Of a DNA stretch of 64,000 bases, positions 44,262-52,879 are shown piece by piece (the stretch's first letter is position 1; every line of letters begins with the position of its first letter). This stretch comes from Arsenicibacter sp965247375. GTDB taxonomy: Bacteria > Bacteroidota > Bacteroidia > Cytophagales > Spirosomataceae. The notes under the pieces are model-generated. The model was given only the letters and a program-made list of their open reading frames with translations, had not been told where the DNA came from and searched no databases. The position numbers and the translations under genes are program-made. Where the stretch lies: positions 1 through 64,000 of the forward strand of contig CBDFHU010000043.1 of NCBI GenBank assembly GCA_965247375.1. Direction: 5' to 3'.

Positions 44262-45479
44262 ATGAAGCAGTTTAGTTTGACGGTTTTGTTAATCGTTATG
44301 AGCTATGTGGCTCAGGCACAGTTATATGACCCGTCGGCTTTTGATAAAAAATACGATGGATTACTAAAGCACCCCGGTGTGCAGCTGGAATCGGCCGAGG
44401 CCATTAACCAGCTGTATAACTATAAATTTTACGAAGCAGATAAGGAGTTCCGCTGGCTGAAAGTCCGGTATCCCAAACACCCGATGCCTTACTTTCTGAT
44501 GGGCCTCGCCGAGTGGTGGAAAATTGTGCCGAATACCGACATTGAGGACTATGACGACCGCTGCCTGGCGTATATGGATTCGACCATCACGCTGGCAGAA
44601 AAGCTATATGACGACAGCGATAATAAAGTAGAGCCCTCTTTTTTCCTGGCAGCGGCTTACGCTTTTAAAGGGCGTCTGTATTCGGAGCGGAAAAAATGGG
44701 CGAAGGCTACGCTGGCCGGTAAAAATGCCCTGAAATACTTCGAAAAGTGTAAAGGCAACGGCGATATCAGTCCCGAACTGCTGTTCGGCGACGGGTTGTA
44801 TAATTACTACGCCCAGTGGATTCCGCAGAACTATCCGCTGCTCAAGCCGATCCTGATGTTTTTCCCGAAAGGGGATAAGAACTCCGGTATTCAGCAACTG
44901 GAGAAGACAGCTAACAATGCGTTTTATACCCGGACGGAGGCACGGTACTTCCTGCTACAGATTTACAGCATGGAAAACCAATATGACAAAGCCTACGATC
45001 TGGCGAAGTACATGACGGAGCAATATCCCGAAAATCCTTTTTTTGAGCGGTACTTTGCCCGGTCGGCGTTTGTGCGCGGACGGCTGAACGAAGCGGAGGT
45101 GATTTCCAAAAGGATTCTGGAAAAAATCGCGCGGGGGCAGACGGGTTATGAGGCGGTCAGCGGCCGGACAGCGGCGTATATTCTGGCCTACGTAAACCAC
45201 AATTTTTACCGGAATACGGCGGTTGCCAAACAGTACTATCAGCAATCCATTGATTTTGCGAAGCAGATCAATGCTACTAATGCCGGTTACTATTGGTCCT
45301 CACTGATAGGGCTGGCGAAGATTGCGACGGATGAGAAGAACTATGATCAGGCGACAACCTATTACAAGGAAGTCCTCGACTCGGCAGATAAAAAATCAAG
45401 CCAATACGAAGAAGCGAAGAAGGCCCTGAAAGACAGTAAAAAATCGCGCAGGGATGAACGCCGCAAACGCCGCGACTAA
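44262..45479 (+). CDS. TPR-repeat secreted protein
   Basis: 405 residues. Signal peptide MKQFSLTVLLIVMSYVAQAQ (start at 44262; an ATG at 44250 adds four residues). Repeats of helical tetratricopeptide type are visible in PKHPMPYFLMGLAEWWK, AEVISKRILEKIA and YDQATTYYKEVLD. It probably is a periplasmic or surface protein-interaction scaffold. The Lys/Arg-rich C-terminal tail (DSKKSRRDERRKRRD) is notable. Terminator follows at 45483. Confidence 0.8.
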   Translation: MKQFSLTVLLIVMSYVAQAQLYDPSAFDKKYDGLLKHPGVQLESAEAINQLYNYKFYEADKEFRWLKVRYPKHPMPYFLMGLAEWWKIVPNTDIEDYDDRCLAYMDSTITLAEKLYDDSDNKVEPSFFLAAAYAFKGRLYSERKKWAKATLAGKNALKYFEKCKGNGDISPELLFGDGLYNYYAQWIPQNYPLLKPILMFFPKGDKNSGIQQLEKTANNAFYTRTEARYFLLQIYSMENQYDKAYDLAKYMTEQYPENPFFERYFARSAFVRGRLNEAEVISKRILEKIARGQTGYEAVSGRTAAYILAYVNHNFYRNTAVAKQYYQQSIDFAKQINATNAGYYWSSLIGLAKIATDEKNYDQATTYYKEVLDSADKKSSQYEEAKKALKDSKKSRRDERRKRRD

Positions 45480-45482
45480 ACA

Positions 45483-45519
45483 CGAAAAAGGGCCATTTAC
45501 TGTAAATGGCCCTTTTTCG
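45483..45519. terminator. Bidirectional terminator
   Basis: Seventeen-base perfect arms, CGAAAAAGGGCCATTTA and its reverse complement, with a three-base loop. Serves the TPR gene and the convergent Lrp gene. Confidence 0.88.
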
Positions 45520-45534
45520 TCGGGTATATACGGC

Positions 45535-46005
45535 TCAGGGAATCGGCATTACTTTGCTTTCCTTGAACGTCGATAAAATTACCATGGTTTGGGTGCTGGC
45601 AACCTCTTCGATTTCGTTGATTACTTCCAGCATCAATTTCTGATACGAGTTGATGTCTTTCGAAATAACCTTCAGCAGAAAGTCGCCTGAACCGGTAATG
45701 TGGTGGCATTCGATGATTTCAGGGATTTCGTTAACCCGTTGTACAAACGAGTCAGTTACCATTTTCTTGTGGCCTACGAGGGTTACCATCACAAACGTAG
45801 TCACACCCAGACCTACTTTTTCGCGGTCGAGTTGTGCGTGGTAGCTTTGGATGATACCGGATGTTTCCAGCTTCTTAACACGTTCGAGTGTCGGGGCAGG
45901 AGAGAGGCCGATTTCCTTTGATAGTTGTGCGTTGGTTATCTTGGCGTTTGATTGCAGAATATCCAGAACCTTTCGGTCAATTTGATCTAACTTTGAGCTT
46001 GACAT
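45535..46005 (-). CDS. Lrp/AsnC family transcriptional regulator
   Basis: 156 residues. N-terminal winged HTH: LDQIDRKVLDILQSNAKITNAQLSKEIGLSPAPTLERVKKLETSGII. C-terminal RAM (ligand-sensing) domain with ECHHITGSGDFLLKVISKDI. Family members form octameric rings and bind amino acids. A TAGTTTTG box on the minus strand (46050-46057) lies about 45 bases upstream of the start. Confidence 0.93.
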   Translation of the reverse strand: MSSSKLDQIDRKVLDILQSNAKITNAQLSKEIGLSPAPTLERVKKLETSGIIQSYHAQLDREKVGLGVTTFVMVTLVGHKKMVTDSFVQRVNEIPEIIECHHITGSGDFLLKVISKDINSYQKLMLEVINEIEEVASTQTMVILSTFKESKVMPIP

Positions 46006-46049
46006 AGTCTTCGTTGTACGCTAAGGTTAGTAGTTTATCACGTCGTTTG

Positions 46050-46057
46050 CAAAACTA
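46050..46057 (-). promoter_or_regulatory. Putative -7 promoter box for the Lrp gene
   Basis: Reads TAGTTTTG on the minus strand, fitting the Bacteroidota -7 motif TAnnTTTG, 45 bases before the Lrp start. No TTG at the expected -33 spacing, so support is partial. Confidence 0.45.
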
Positions 46058-46181
46058 CACCTTTCCAAAAAAAATTTTAAATTTTTGGGTTTTTTTACTA
46101 TTTTTTGAATAGAAATATTGATTTACCCAAATATTGCGCGACAAAATTAAGCGAAAACATTTAGATGCCAAAATGTCATTC

Positions 46182-46472
46182 TCAACGTTTTTTTGACTGA
46201 TTATGACTGATTTGCCGTTGCCGGCTACATTTAAACGTTTGATCGTCAACCGCCGATGTCGCCTTGTGTTTGGTCTTGCGGCCCTGGACGCGGGCCCGCC
46301 ACATGCGCCACGACGATGGTTTCATTTCGCGACGCATGAGTTCAATGACTTCCTGCTCGGCCAGACCAAACTGTGCTTCAATGGCGTCAAAGGGCGTCCG
46401 GTCCTCCCATGCCATTTCAATAATCCGGTCAATATCATTGTCTGTCAGGAGGGGAGTCTGTTGCGTTTTCAT
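46182..46472 (-). CDS. DUF2805 (TIGR03643 family) protein
   Basis: 96 residues from the ATG at 46472. The diagnostic middle segment is DIDRIIEMAWEDRTPFDAIEAQFGLAEQEVIELMRREMKPSSWRMWRARVQGRKTKH, typical of this small family, with the W-R-M-W-R-x-R-V-x-G-R ending. Cytoplasmic, no known catalytic residues. A DUF2256 gene lies divergently 63 bases away; the two families tend to be neighbours, which suggests a joint role. Confidence 0.8.
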   Translation of the reverse strand: MKTQQTPLLTDNDIDRIIEMAWEDRTPFDAIEAQFGLAEQEVIELMRREMKPSSWRMWRARVQGRKTKHKATSAVDDQTFKCSRQRQISHNQSKKR

Positions 46473-46534
46473 GAATCCTAAACCATTGGCCACAGGGTAA
46501 GGTTTAGCGAAATAAAACGTTAAGGAATCAGATC

Positions 46535-46678
46535 ATGAAAATGCGGAAGAAGTCAGACCTGCCGGTAAAGGTATGCCCTGTTTGTCAACGCCCGTTCAGC
46601 TGGCGGAAAAAGTGGGAACGGGACTGGGAACAGGTTATCTATTGCAGCGATCGTTGCCGGCGGGAAGGCAAAACGTAA
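46535..46678 (+). CDS. DUF2256 domain-containing small protein
   Basis: 47 residues: MKMRKKSDLPVKVCPVCQRP with four Cys arranged as CPVC...YCSDRC, a zinc-ribbon-like pattern, and FSWRKKWERDWEQVIYC in the middle. This is the DUF2256 pattern (K-x-C-x-x-C-x-R-P-F-x-W-R-K-K-W). Such proteins are small and easily missed. It stops 39 bases before the GHL10 gene start, near which a TACTTTTG box lies, so the two may have separate promoters. Confidence 0.8.
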   Translation: MKMRKKSDLPVKVCPVCQRPFSWRKKWERDWEQVIYCSDRCRREGKT

Positions 46679-46716
46679 TTAATCCCGTACTTTTGTAGCC
46701 TAATCCGCTTTTTTTC

Positions 46717-48417
46717 ATGTTTCGGGTAACTGCTTTTCTTGTTTGTCTCTCAACGTTTGTGTTTACGATAGGGTGCCATTCGCGCCGAACGCCGGTGGTC
46801 GTCAGAACGCCGCCGGCCACAACAAAGCCCGTAGCTAAAAAGCCGCCGGTTACTACATCGCCAAAGCCGGTTTCATCGGTGGCTGCCAGACCAAAGCCAC
46901 CTGTTGATACGGTTGCCTACGAACTGCCGGATATGTCGGTGCCACCTTCGCCGAAGCGTGAGTTCAGGGCTGTCTGGATCGCGACTGTACAGAATATTGA
47001 CTGGCCCAGTAAGAAAGGACTGCCGACTGCTCAGCAGCAGCAGGAAATGATTTCGATTCTGGATATGCACCGGCAGGCCGGCCTGAACGCCGTTATTATG
47101 CAGGTCCGGGCTGCTGCCGACGCATTTTATGCCGAAGGCCCTGAGCCTTGGTCGGAGTGGCTGACCGGTAAGCAGGGCAAGGCCCCGGATCCGTTTTATG
47201 ACCCGATGGAGTTCATCATTGATCAGGCACATAGCCGGGGCATGGAGTTTCATGCGTGGCTGAACCTTGATCGGGGTACATTCGGTAAAACGGCCAGCCT
47301 CGCCAGTGACCACATCAGCTACCGCAAACCGGAATGGTTTATCACCTATGGCGACCGGAAGCTGTTTAACTTAGGCCTGCCGGAAGTACGGACTTATGTA
47401 GCCGGTATCGTAGCTAACATCGTCCGGAACTATGACGTAGACGGTATTCATTTTGACGATTATTTCTATCCGTATGCCATTGCCGGTCAGACTATTAAGG
47501 ATGATGCGGCCTACCGGAAATATTACAACGGTATGGGCAAGGAAGATTGGCGGCGGAGTAATGTGGACAAACTGGTGCTGGAACTGCGCGACTCCGTAAA
47601 GGCGGTAAATCCGTATTGTAAATTCGGAATCAGCCCGTTCGGGATCTGGAAAAATGTGAAAAGTGATCCCGACGGATCGGCAACAAGCGGCGGGCAGGCG
47701 TATTATGAACTGTATGCCGATACCCGTAAATGGGTACGTCAGGGCTGGGTCGATTACATTGTACCGCAGGTTTATTTTACGACTGAGTTCAGCCGTGCGC
47801 CGTATAAAGTCCTGGTCGACTGGTGGGCAAAAAACAGCATCGGGCGCCACCTGTATATCGGTCATGGCGCTTACCGGCTGGGTAATACCCGCGAACGTGA
47901 CCAGACGTGGATGGATCCGACCCAGATGCCGTCGCAGATCAGATACCTGCGCAATAACGCACTGACAGCTGCTCGCGGACCTGTTCACGGCAGTATTTAT
48001 TTCAGCTCAAAATCGCTGACTACTAACCGGCTGGGTGTGCGTGATTCACTTCAGACGAACCTTTACAAATACCCTGCGTTGGTGCCGCCAATGACCTGGA
48101 TCGACAGCATTCCGCCGTTGCCGGTACGTGATTTGAAAGCGGCACGGACAGAAAACGGTGTTGAAATCTACTGGCAGTCGCCGGAAGAAGCGCGGGACGG
48201 TGATCTGGCCAGTTACTATGTCGTGTATCGTTTTGAAGGACGCTACCGCCAGTATCGCACGGATAATCCGCAACGCATCGTGAGCATTTGTCCGGGCGAA
48301 GACAATACCCGTTTCATCGACCGCACGGCCGATCCGAAAAAGAAATACACGTATATCGTAACTTCGTTTGACCGGCTACACAACGAAAGCAGGGAAGTTC
48401 AGGTCTGGCTGAATTAA
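46717..48417 (+). CDS. GHL10-type glycoside hydrolase, lipoprotein
   Basis: 566 residues. Lipobox in FVFTIGC (MFRVTAFLVCLSTFVFTIGC). After a Pro/Thr/Lys linker, a TIM-barrel glycosidase-like domain (REFRAVWIATVQNIDWPSKKG; FHAWLNLDRGTFGKT; DYDVDGIHFDDYFYPY) typical of the GHL10 / YngK family (DUF187). C-terminal Fn3-like part (VEIYWQSPEEA). A TACTTTTG box at 46688-46695 lies 21 bases upstream. Ends with a stop codon overlapping the ispH stop. Substrate unknown, possibly peptidoglycan or cell-surface glycan. Confidence 0.88.
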   Translation: MFRVTAFLVCLSTFVFTIGCHSRRTPVVVRTPPATTKPVAKKPPVTTSPKPVSSVAARPKPPVDTVAYELPDMSVPPSPKREFRAVWIATVQNIDWPSKKGLPTAQQQQEMISILDMHRQAGLNAVIMQVRAAADAFYAEGPEPWSEWLTGKQGKAPDPFYDPMEFIIDQAHSRGMEFHAWLNLDRGTFGKTASLASDHISYRKPEWFITYGDRKLFNLGLPEVRTYVAGIVANIVRNYDVDGIHFDDYFYPYAIAGQTIKDDAAYRKYYNGMGKEDWRRSNVDKLVLELRDSVKAVNPYCKFGISPFGIWKNVKSDPDGSATSGGQAYYELYADTRKWVRQGWVDYIVPQVYFTTEFSRAPYKVLVDWWAKNSIGRHLYIGHGAYRLGNTRERDQTWMDPTQMPSQIRYLRNNALTAARGPVHGSIYFSSKSLTTNRLGVRDSLQTNLYKYPALVPPMTWIDSIPPLPVRDLKAARTENGVEIYWQSPEEARDGDLASYYVVYRFEGRYRQYRTDNPQRIVSICPGEDNTRFIDRTADPKKKYTYIVTSFDRLHNESREVQVWLN

Positions 48418-49643
48418 TCCGTCACCTGTTTTATTACCGATTCGATAGAACGGGCGTTCGGGAAGAAGCTGACCAGACGCATCAGAATGCCCTCAACAAC
48501 GGCATCGGGGCAGGAAGCACCGCAGGTTAACAACACCGTTACCTGCTCCTGTTGCGGAATAAAGGATTCCGTAACAACTTCCTGTTTTGTATGCAGGTCG
48601 TAGTGGCGGATCAGGTCAGCAGAGAGTATTTTCTGATCTGATTCAATAAAATAGGTTGGCAGCTTTGCCTCGCACAGTTCAACGATATGCGATGTGTTTG
48701 AACTGTTATAGCCGCCTGCAACGATGGCGAAATCCGCAGGATAGTCAAGCAGGGCATAGGTCGCATCCTGATTGTCGTTGGTGGCATAACACAAGGTATC
48801 CCGTGTATTGGCGAAGTGCTCGTCGACAGTCTCCGGTGTCAACTGAAAGGTGTCAATCATGATCCCTTTCAGGTAGTCAGCAATACCCTGCGTATCCGAG
48901 GCCAGCATCGTGGTCTGGTTTACAACGCCGATGCGCTTCAAATCCACCAATGGGTCGAAACCATCAGAATATTGTCCGGTAAAATCGATAAAAAACTGAT
49001 CTGCGGGCAAGGCACCGGTGATGAATTTTGCCAGATGCTGTGCCTGTTTCATGTCCTTTACCACTACGGTCGGCGCTGCTTCCTTACTGTGCGAAAATGT
49101 GGCACGGGTCTCTTCGTGGCTTGGTTTGCCGTGGACAACAACCGTATATTGTTTGTTCCCGATCTGACTGGCTTTATTCCACACTTTTTCCACAAACGGG
49201 CAGGTCGTATCGTATTTTTCAATATCAAGGCCGATCGCCTGTAGCCGGGCATAGGTTTCCAGTGTAGTCCCGAATGCCGGAATAATAACCACATCATCGG
49301 CGGTAAGCTCCTCCCATGGAATGAGTTGCTTTCCATGAGTATCCATCAGAAAGCGCACTCCCCGGCTGATCAGGTCAGCATTGACATCGGGGTTGTGAAT
49401 CATTTCACTTAGTAGAAAAAGCCGGCGGCCTTCGTTTTCGGCAATGGCTTTGTAAGCAATCTCAACCGCATTCTCAACACCATAGCAGAAGCCAAAGTGG
49501 CGGGCAATCAGTACCCGTACCGGCCCGAAATCCAGCTCAGTCGGCGTGAAATCGCGTTTGAGTTTGTCACGTTTCCGGCGGAATTCCTTGATGGGGGTAA
49601 CAACGGCACTACGGTAATGCTGAGGGATGTTGAAAGACTTCAT
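48414..49643 (-). CDS. ispH: 4-hydroxy-3-methylbut-2-enyl diphosphate reductase
   Basis: 409 residues, the longer IspH type seen in plants and cyanobacteria. Final step of the MEP isoprenoid pathway. Iron-sulfur cysteines lie in HFGFCYGVENAV, DTTCPFVEKVW and LTCGASCPDAVVEG. Substrate-contact His and Glu residues are in MIHNPDVN, VVHGKPSHEE and related segments. N-terminal 40 residues are extra compared with E. coli. A canonical Bacteroidota promoter (49732-49761) lies 89 bases upstream of the start. Confidence 0.94.
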   Translation of the reverse strand: MKSFNIPQHYRSAVVTPIKEFRRKRDKLKRDFTPTELDFGPVRVLIARHFGFCYGVENAVEIAYKAIAENEGRRLFLLSEMIHNPDVNADLISRGVRFLMDTHGKQLIPWEELTADDVVIIPAFGTTLETYARLQAIGLDIEKYDTTCPFVEKVWNKASQIGNKQYTVVVHGKPSHEETRATFSHSKEAAPTVVVKDMKQAQHLAKFITGALPADQFFIDFTGQYSDGFDPLVDLKRIGVVNQTTMLASDTQGIADYLKGIMIDTFQLTPETVDEHFANTRDTLCYATNDNQDATYALLDYPADFAIVAGGYNSSNTSHIVELCEAKLPTYFIESDQKILSADLIRHYDLHTKQEVVTESFIPQQEQVTVLLTCGASCPDAVVEGILMRLVSFFPNARSIESVIKQVTD

Positions 49644-49731
49644 GACTGTGCTGAATGGGTCACTTAACGTACAGGCGCTGACAAATAACCTGCTTTGTTC
49701 TAAACAGTGAGATGAAACGCTTTGTTCACTG

Positions 49732-49761
49732 CAAAACTACGATAACCCGTCCGAACTTCAA
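49732..49761 (-). promoter_or_regulatory. Promoter of ispH
   Basis: On the minus strand TTG (49761-49759), a 19-base spacer and TAGTTTTG (49739-49732): the Bacteroidota consensus with correct spacing. The start of transcription should be near 49725, giving an 80-base leader. Confidence 0.6.
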
Positions 49762-49772
49762 CATGCTTCGCT

Positions 49773-50261
49773 ATGGCGCGCAAACTGCTGAAATATAAAA
49801 ACTACGACGTGCATGCCATTACAACCGTAGCCGGTGCCGGTACGCCGGAGGTACGTTACAATGCCAATATTGCTACGTGGGTTATGCAGACGGCTATGGG
49901 AGGCACCTGTCTGGCGGTTGCCTTGTACAAGATCGATTATACCATTACGCTGGTGCAGGAGAGTGGCATCCTGAACGTGAATCTGCTGGCCGAAGATCAG
50001 ACGGGGCTTATTGCCAGGCTGGGCCGGCAGTCGGGCCGTGACAAGGACAAACTAAACCGGCTACCGCATGCGCTGGATGACCGTGGCTGCCCTTTTCTTC
50101 CCGAAGCCATCGGCTATGTGCAGTGCCGGGTTACGGGTCAAGCCGATTCCGGCGATCACATGCTGTTTGTCTGCGAGGTCATCCGGCAGGTAGTACTGCA
50201 TCCTGACAAGCCGGTGATGACGAATAACTTCCTGCGCGCGAAAGGGCTGGTCCGGGGCTGA
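49773..50261 (+). CDS. Flavin reductase-like domain protein
   Basis: 162 residues. N-terminal half resembles a split-barrel FMN-binding domain (VRYNANIATWVMQTAMGGTCLAVALYKIDYTITLVQESGILNVNLL), as in flavin reductases, with GYVQCRVTGQADSGDHMLFVCEV near the end. No NAD-binding domain. It abuts the convergent GH3 gene (stop-to-stop). Whether it binds FMN or is only a fold relative is uncertain. Confidence 0.72.
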   Translation: MARKLLKYKNYDVHAITTVAGAGTPEVRYNANIATWVMQTAMGGTCLAVALYKIDYTITLVQESGILNVNLLAEDQTGLIARLGRQSGRDKDKLNRLPHALDDRGCPFLPEAIGYVQCRVTGQADSGDHMLFVCEVIRQVVLHPDKPVMTNNFLRAKGLVRG

Positions 50262-51794
50262 TCAGTCAACGTAGTCCTGGTCCAGACAGTGCAGAATGTC
50301 GTCCAGGTATTCGCGGGAGTTGGCCAGACGGGGGACTTTATGTTGTCCTCCGAGCTTGCCGCGTTGCCCCATCCAGTTGTAGAACGTACCGCGCGGAACA
50401 GCATGAATGATCGGCGCCTGCAATACCATGTCGTTATAGCGTTTGGCGTCGTAGTCGGAGTTTACAAGGCGTAAGGTTTCGTCAAGAATGCGGTTGAAAT
50501 ATGCCTGATCAGCCGGTGGCTGCGAAAACTCAATGATCCATTCGTGACGGCCGTTCTGGTTACCGCCCATGTAAACGGGCCCTGCCGTGTAGTCGGCAAT
50601 GACCGCGCCGGTCAGTTCGCAGGCTTTGGTAATGGCCGCTTCGGCATTTTCGACAATTACTTCCTCGCCGAACGCATTGATAAAATGTTTGGTCCGGCCA
50701 CTGACTTTGAGCCGGTGCGGGTACAGGGAGGTAAAGCGCACCGTGTCGCCCACACGATAACGCCATAAGCCGCCGTTGGTCGAAATCACCAGCGCGTAGT
50801 TTTTATGGAGCTCAACGTCTTCAATCGTCAGCGCTTTGGGGAAAGGATTGTCGGCTTCTTCAATCGGAACAAATTCGTAGAAAATCCCGTAGTCCAGCAT
50901 CACCAGCATCTCGCCGATCCGGCGTACATCGTCCTGAATCGCGAAAAAACCTTCTGAGGCGTTATAGACTTCCAGGTATTTAATCTCTTTCGACGGGAAA
51001 ATATGCTGCGTAAACAAGTCCCGGTAGGGCTGGAAATTAACCGCACCGTGGATGAACACTTCAAAGTTCGGCCATACTTCCAGAATGTTTGATTTGCCGG
51101 TATTGGCCAGAATCTTGTCGAGCAGTACAAGGGTCCAGGTCGGTACGCCGAGGATACTGGTCACATTTTCGCGTGCCGTTACCTCGGCCATGCGCTCAAT
51201 TTTCGACTCCCACTCACTCATAAGAGCAACCTCAATCGACGGCGTACGGATATACTGTGCCCAGGATGGCAGGTTTTTCATGACAACTGCTGACACGTCG
51301 CCTGCCGCACCGCTTTTACTGAGCGGATTTGCGTGCAGGCTGCCCCCGATGGACAGCCCTTTTCCGGCAAACGTTTTACTGTCGGGGCGGTTGGCCACGT
51401 AAAGCGCCATCATGTCTTTACCGCCCTTGAAATGGCAATCGTCCAGCGATTCCTGCGAAACCGGAATAAACTTACTGCGGGCATTGGTCGTACCCGACGA
51501 CTTGGAGAACCAGTGAATCGGTGAGGGCCAGAGCAGGTTGTTCTCGCCCTTCATGGTCCGTTCGATATACGGATACAGGTCTTCGTACGAGGAAACGGGC
51601 ACCTGTGTCTGAAAATCCTTAACCGAACGGATACTCCCATAGTGGTGAAGTTTACCCCAATGCGTGCGCCGGCCACGGCGGATGAGCTGGTTAAACACCT
51701 GCTGCTGCACCTCACCGGGGTGCTTCATCATCGCCTCGATGCGGGGCAACCGACGTTCAAGAAGCCATTTAAGTGTAGTGTTCAGCAGTGTCAT
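50262..51794 (-). CDS. GH3 auxin-responsive-promoter family acyl-acid amido synthetase
   Basis: 510 residues, adenylate-forming enzyme similar to plant GH3. Motifs: HWFSKSSGTTNARSKFIPVS (ATP-binding P-loop-like), EVYNASEGFFAIQ (motif II) and GLWRYRVGDTVRF (motif III). Bacterial homologues may link an acyl acid to an amino acid; acceptor unknown. Followed four bases downstream from the neighbouring gene by a glycerophosphodiesterase, so they are probably a single operon. Confidence 0.85.
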   Translation of the reverse strand: MTLLNTTLKWLLERRLPRIEAMMKHPGEVQQQVFNQLIRRGRRTHWGKLHHYGSIRSVKDFQTQVPVSSYEDLYPYIERTMKGENNLLWPSPIHWFSKSSGTTNARSKFIPVSQESLDDCHFKGGKDMMALYVANRPDSKTFAGKGLSIGGSLHANPLSKSGAAGDVSAVVMKNLPSWAQYIRTPSIEVALMSEWESKIERMAEVTARENVTSILGVPTWTLVLLDKILANTGKSNILEVWPNFEVFIHGAVNFQPYRDLFTQHIFPSKEIKYLEVYNASEGFFAIQDDVRRIGEMLVMLDYGIFYEFVPIEEADNPFPKALTIEDVELHKNYALVISTNGGLWRYRVGDTVRFTSLYPHRLKVSGRTKHFINAFGEEVIVENAEAAITKACELTGAVIADYTAGPVYMGGNQNGRHEWIIEFSQPPADQAYFNRILDETLRLVNSDYDAKRYNDMVLQAPIIHAVPRGTFYNWMGQRGKLGGQHKVPRLANSREYLDDILHCLDQDYVD

Positions 51795-51797
51795 AAG

Positions 51798-52694
51798 CTA
51801 CAATCCTTTTGCACGATCCGGATAATCGGTAATAATACCATCAACGCCCCAGCCTGCCAGTTTCTGCATGTCTCTGGTATCATTGACGGTCCAGGGAATT
51901 ACCTTCATTCCTTTCTGATGGATGCGGTTTATCTTTTCCTGGCCCAAAAGTCGGAAATATGGACTATAAATATCGGGTATAAATCCTAATTCTTTTAAAT
52001 GGGTATCCACACTTTTTAAATCAGCGACCAGGGCGGCAAGTTTGGTTTTCGGATAATTGCCGGCATCAATCTGCTGCTTCCAGTGCTTTAATACGGCGAA
52101 ATCGAAACTTTGTATGGTAATGCGGTCAACCGGCACATGTTCTTTGATGACAGCCAGCACTAAATCTGAAAAGGGCGCGGGCGCAGGCTGAGACACATTG
52201 TATTGATCCGGCTCACTTTTAATCTCAATATTATAGCTGAACCCGGGCAGATTGTTGGCCTTTCGGTAAGCTTCCATCGTGTCGAAAACTTCACTCAGCA
52301 ACGGTTTATACGCCTCTGTTTTCTGCTGTTCCGGATAGTTAGGATTCCCCCGGCGTCCGACATCGTAGCGTCTGACATCAATGTAATCCATCCGGTAAAT
52401 AGTCAGCTCTTTCTGTTTATTGCGCGAAACGGGCACGCCATCGGGCGCTGTTGTAAAATCAGCGTTAAAATACGGTTCGTGTGAGACAACCACCTGCTGA
52501 TCCTGACTGATCACGACATCTAACTCAAGCGTTGTGACGCCCAGATCTAATGCTTTCCGGAAGGCCGGAATCGTATTTTCGGGCATAAGCCCCCGGCATC
52601 CCCGATGTCCCTGTATATCAAGAGCCTTAGTCGTGGTTTGTCCCATAACGTGAAATATCGGCATAAACAGAGCAAGTAACACAATCCGATGCAT
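51798..52694 (-). CDS. Glycerophosphodiester phosphodiesterase
   Basis: 298 residues from the ATG at 52694; signal peptide MHRIVLLALFMPIFHVMGQ. TIM-barrel signature GHRGCRGLMPENTIPAF, ELDVVISQDQQVVVSHEPYF (metal- and catalysis-linked His/Glu/Asp) and MKVIPWTVNDTRDMQKLAGWGVDGIITDYPD. Hydrolyses glycerophosphodiesters to glycerol 3-phosphate plus alcohol in the periplasm. It starts the unit with the GH3 gene (4-base gap). Confidence 0.92.
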   Translation of the reverse strand: MHRIVLLALFMPIFHVMGQTTTKALDIQGHRGCRGLMPENTIPAFRKALDLGVTTLELDVVISQDQQVVVSHEPYFNADFTTAPDGVPVSRNKQKELTIYRMDYIDVRRYDVGRRGNPNYPEQQKTEAYKPLLSEVFDTMEAYRKANNLPGFSYNIEIKSEPDQYNVSQPAPAPFSDLVLAVIKEHVPVDRITIQSFDFAVLKHWKQQIDAGNYPKTKLAALVADLKSVDTHLKELGFIPDIYSPYFRLLGQEKINRIHQKGMKVIPWTVNDTRDMQKLAGWGVDGIITDYPDRAKGL

Positions 52695-52879
52695 AGACTG
52701 ATTTGATGGATGTACAACTCCTGCTATAACACGAATTGCCGGAGCCCTGTTGCAAACGATTATGAAGTTTCTGTGAATTGCCGGAGCAAGATAACGCACA
52801 GAAAGATGTGTCAGGGGGGATAAGCCTATTTTTTATTAAATAAAGAATATTTTACTTGCGGCCCGATTCCCTTAGCTTT

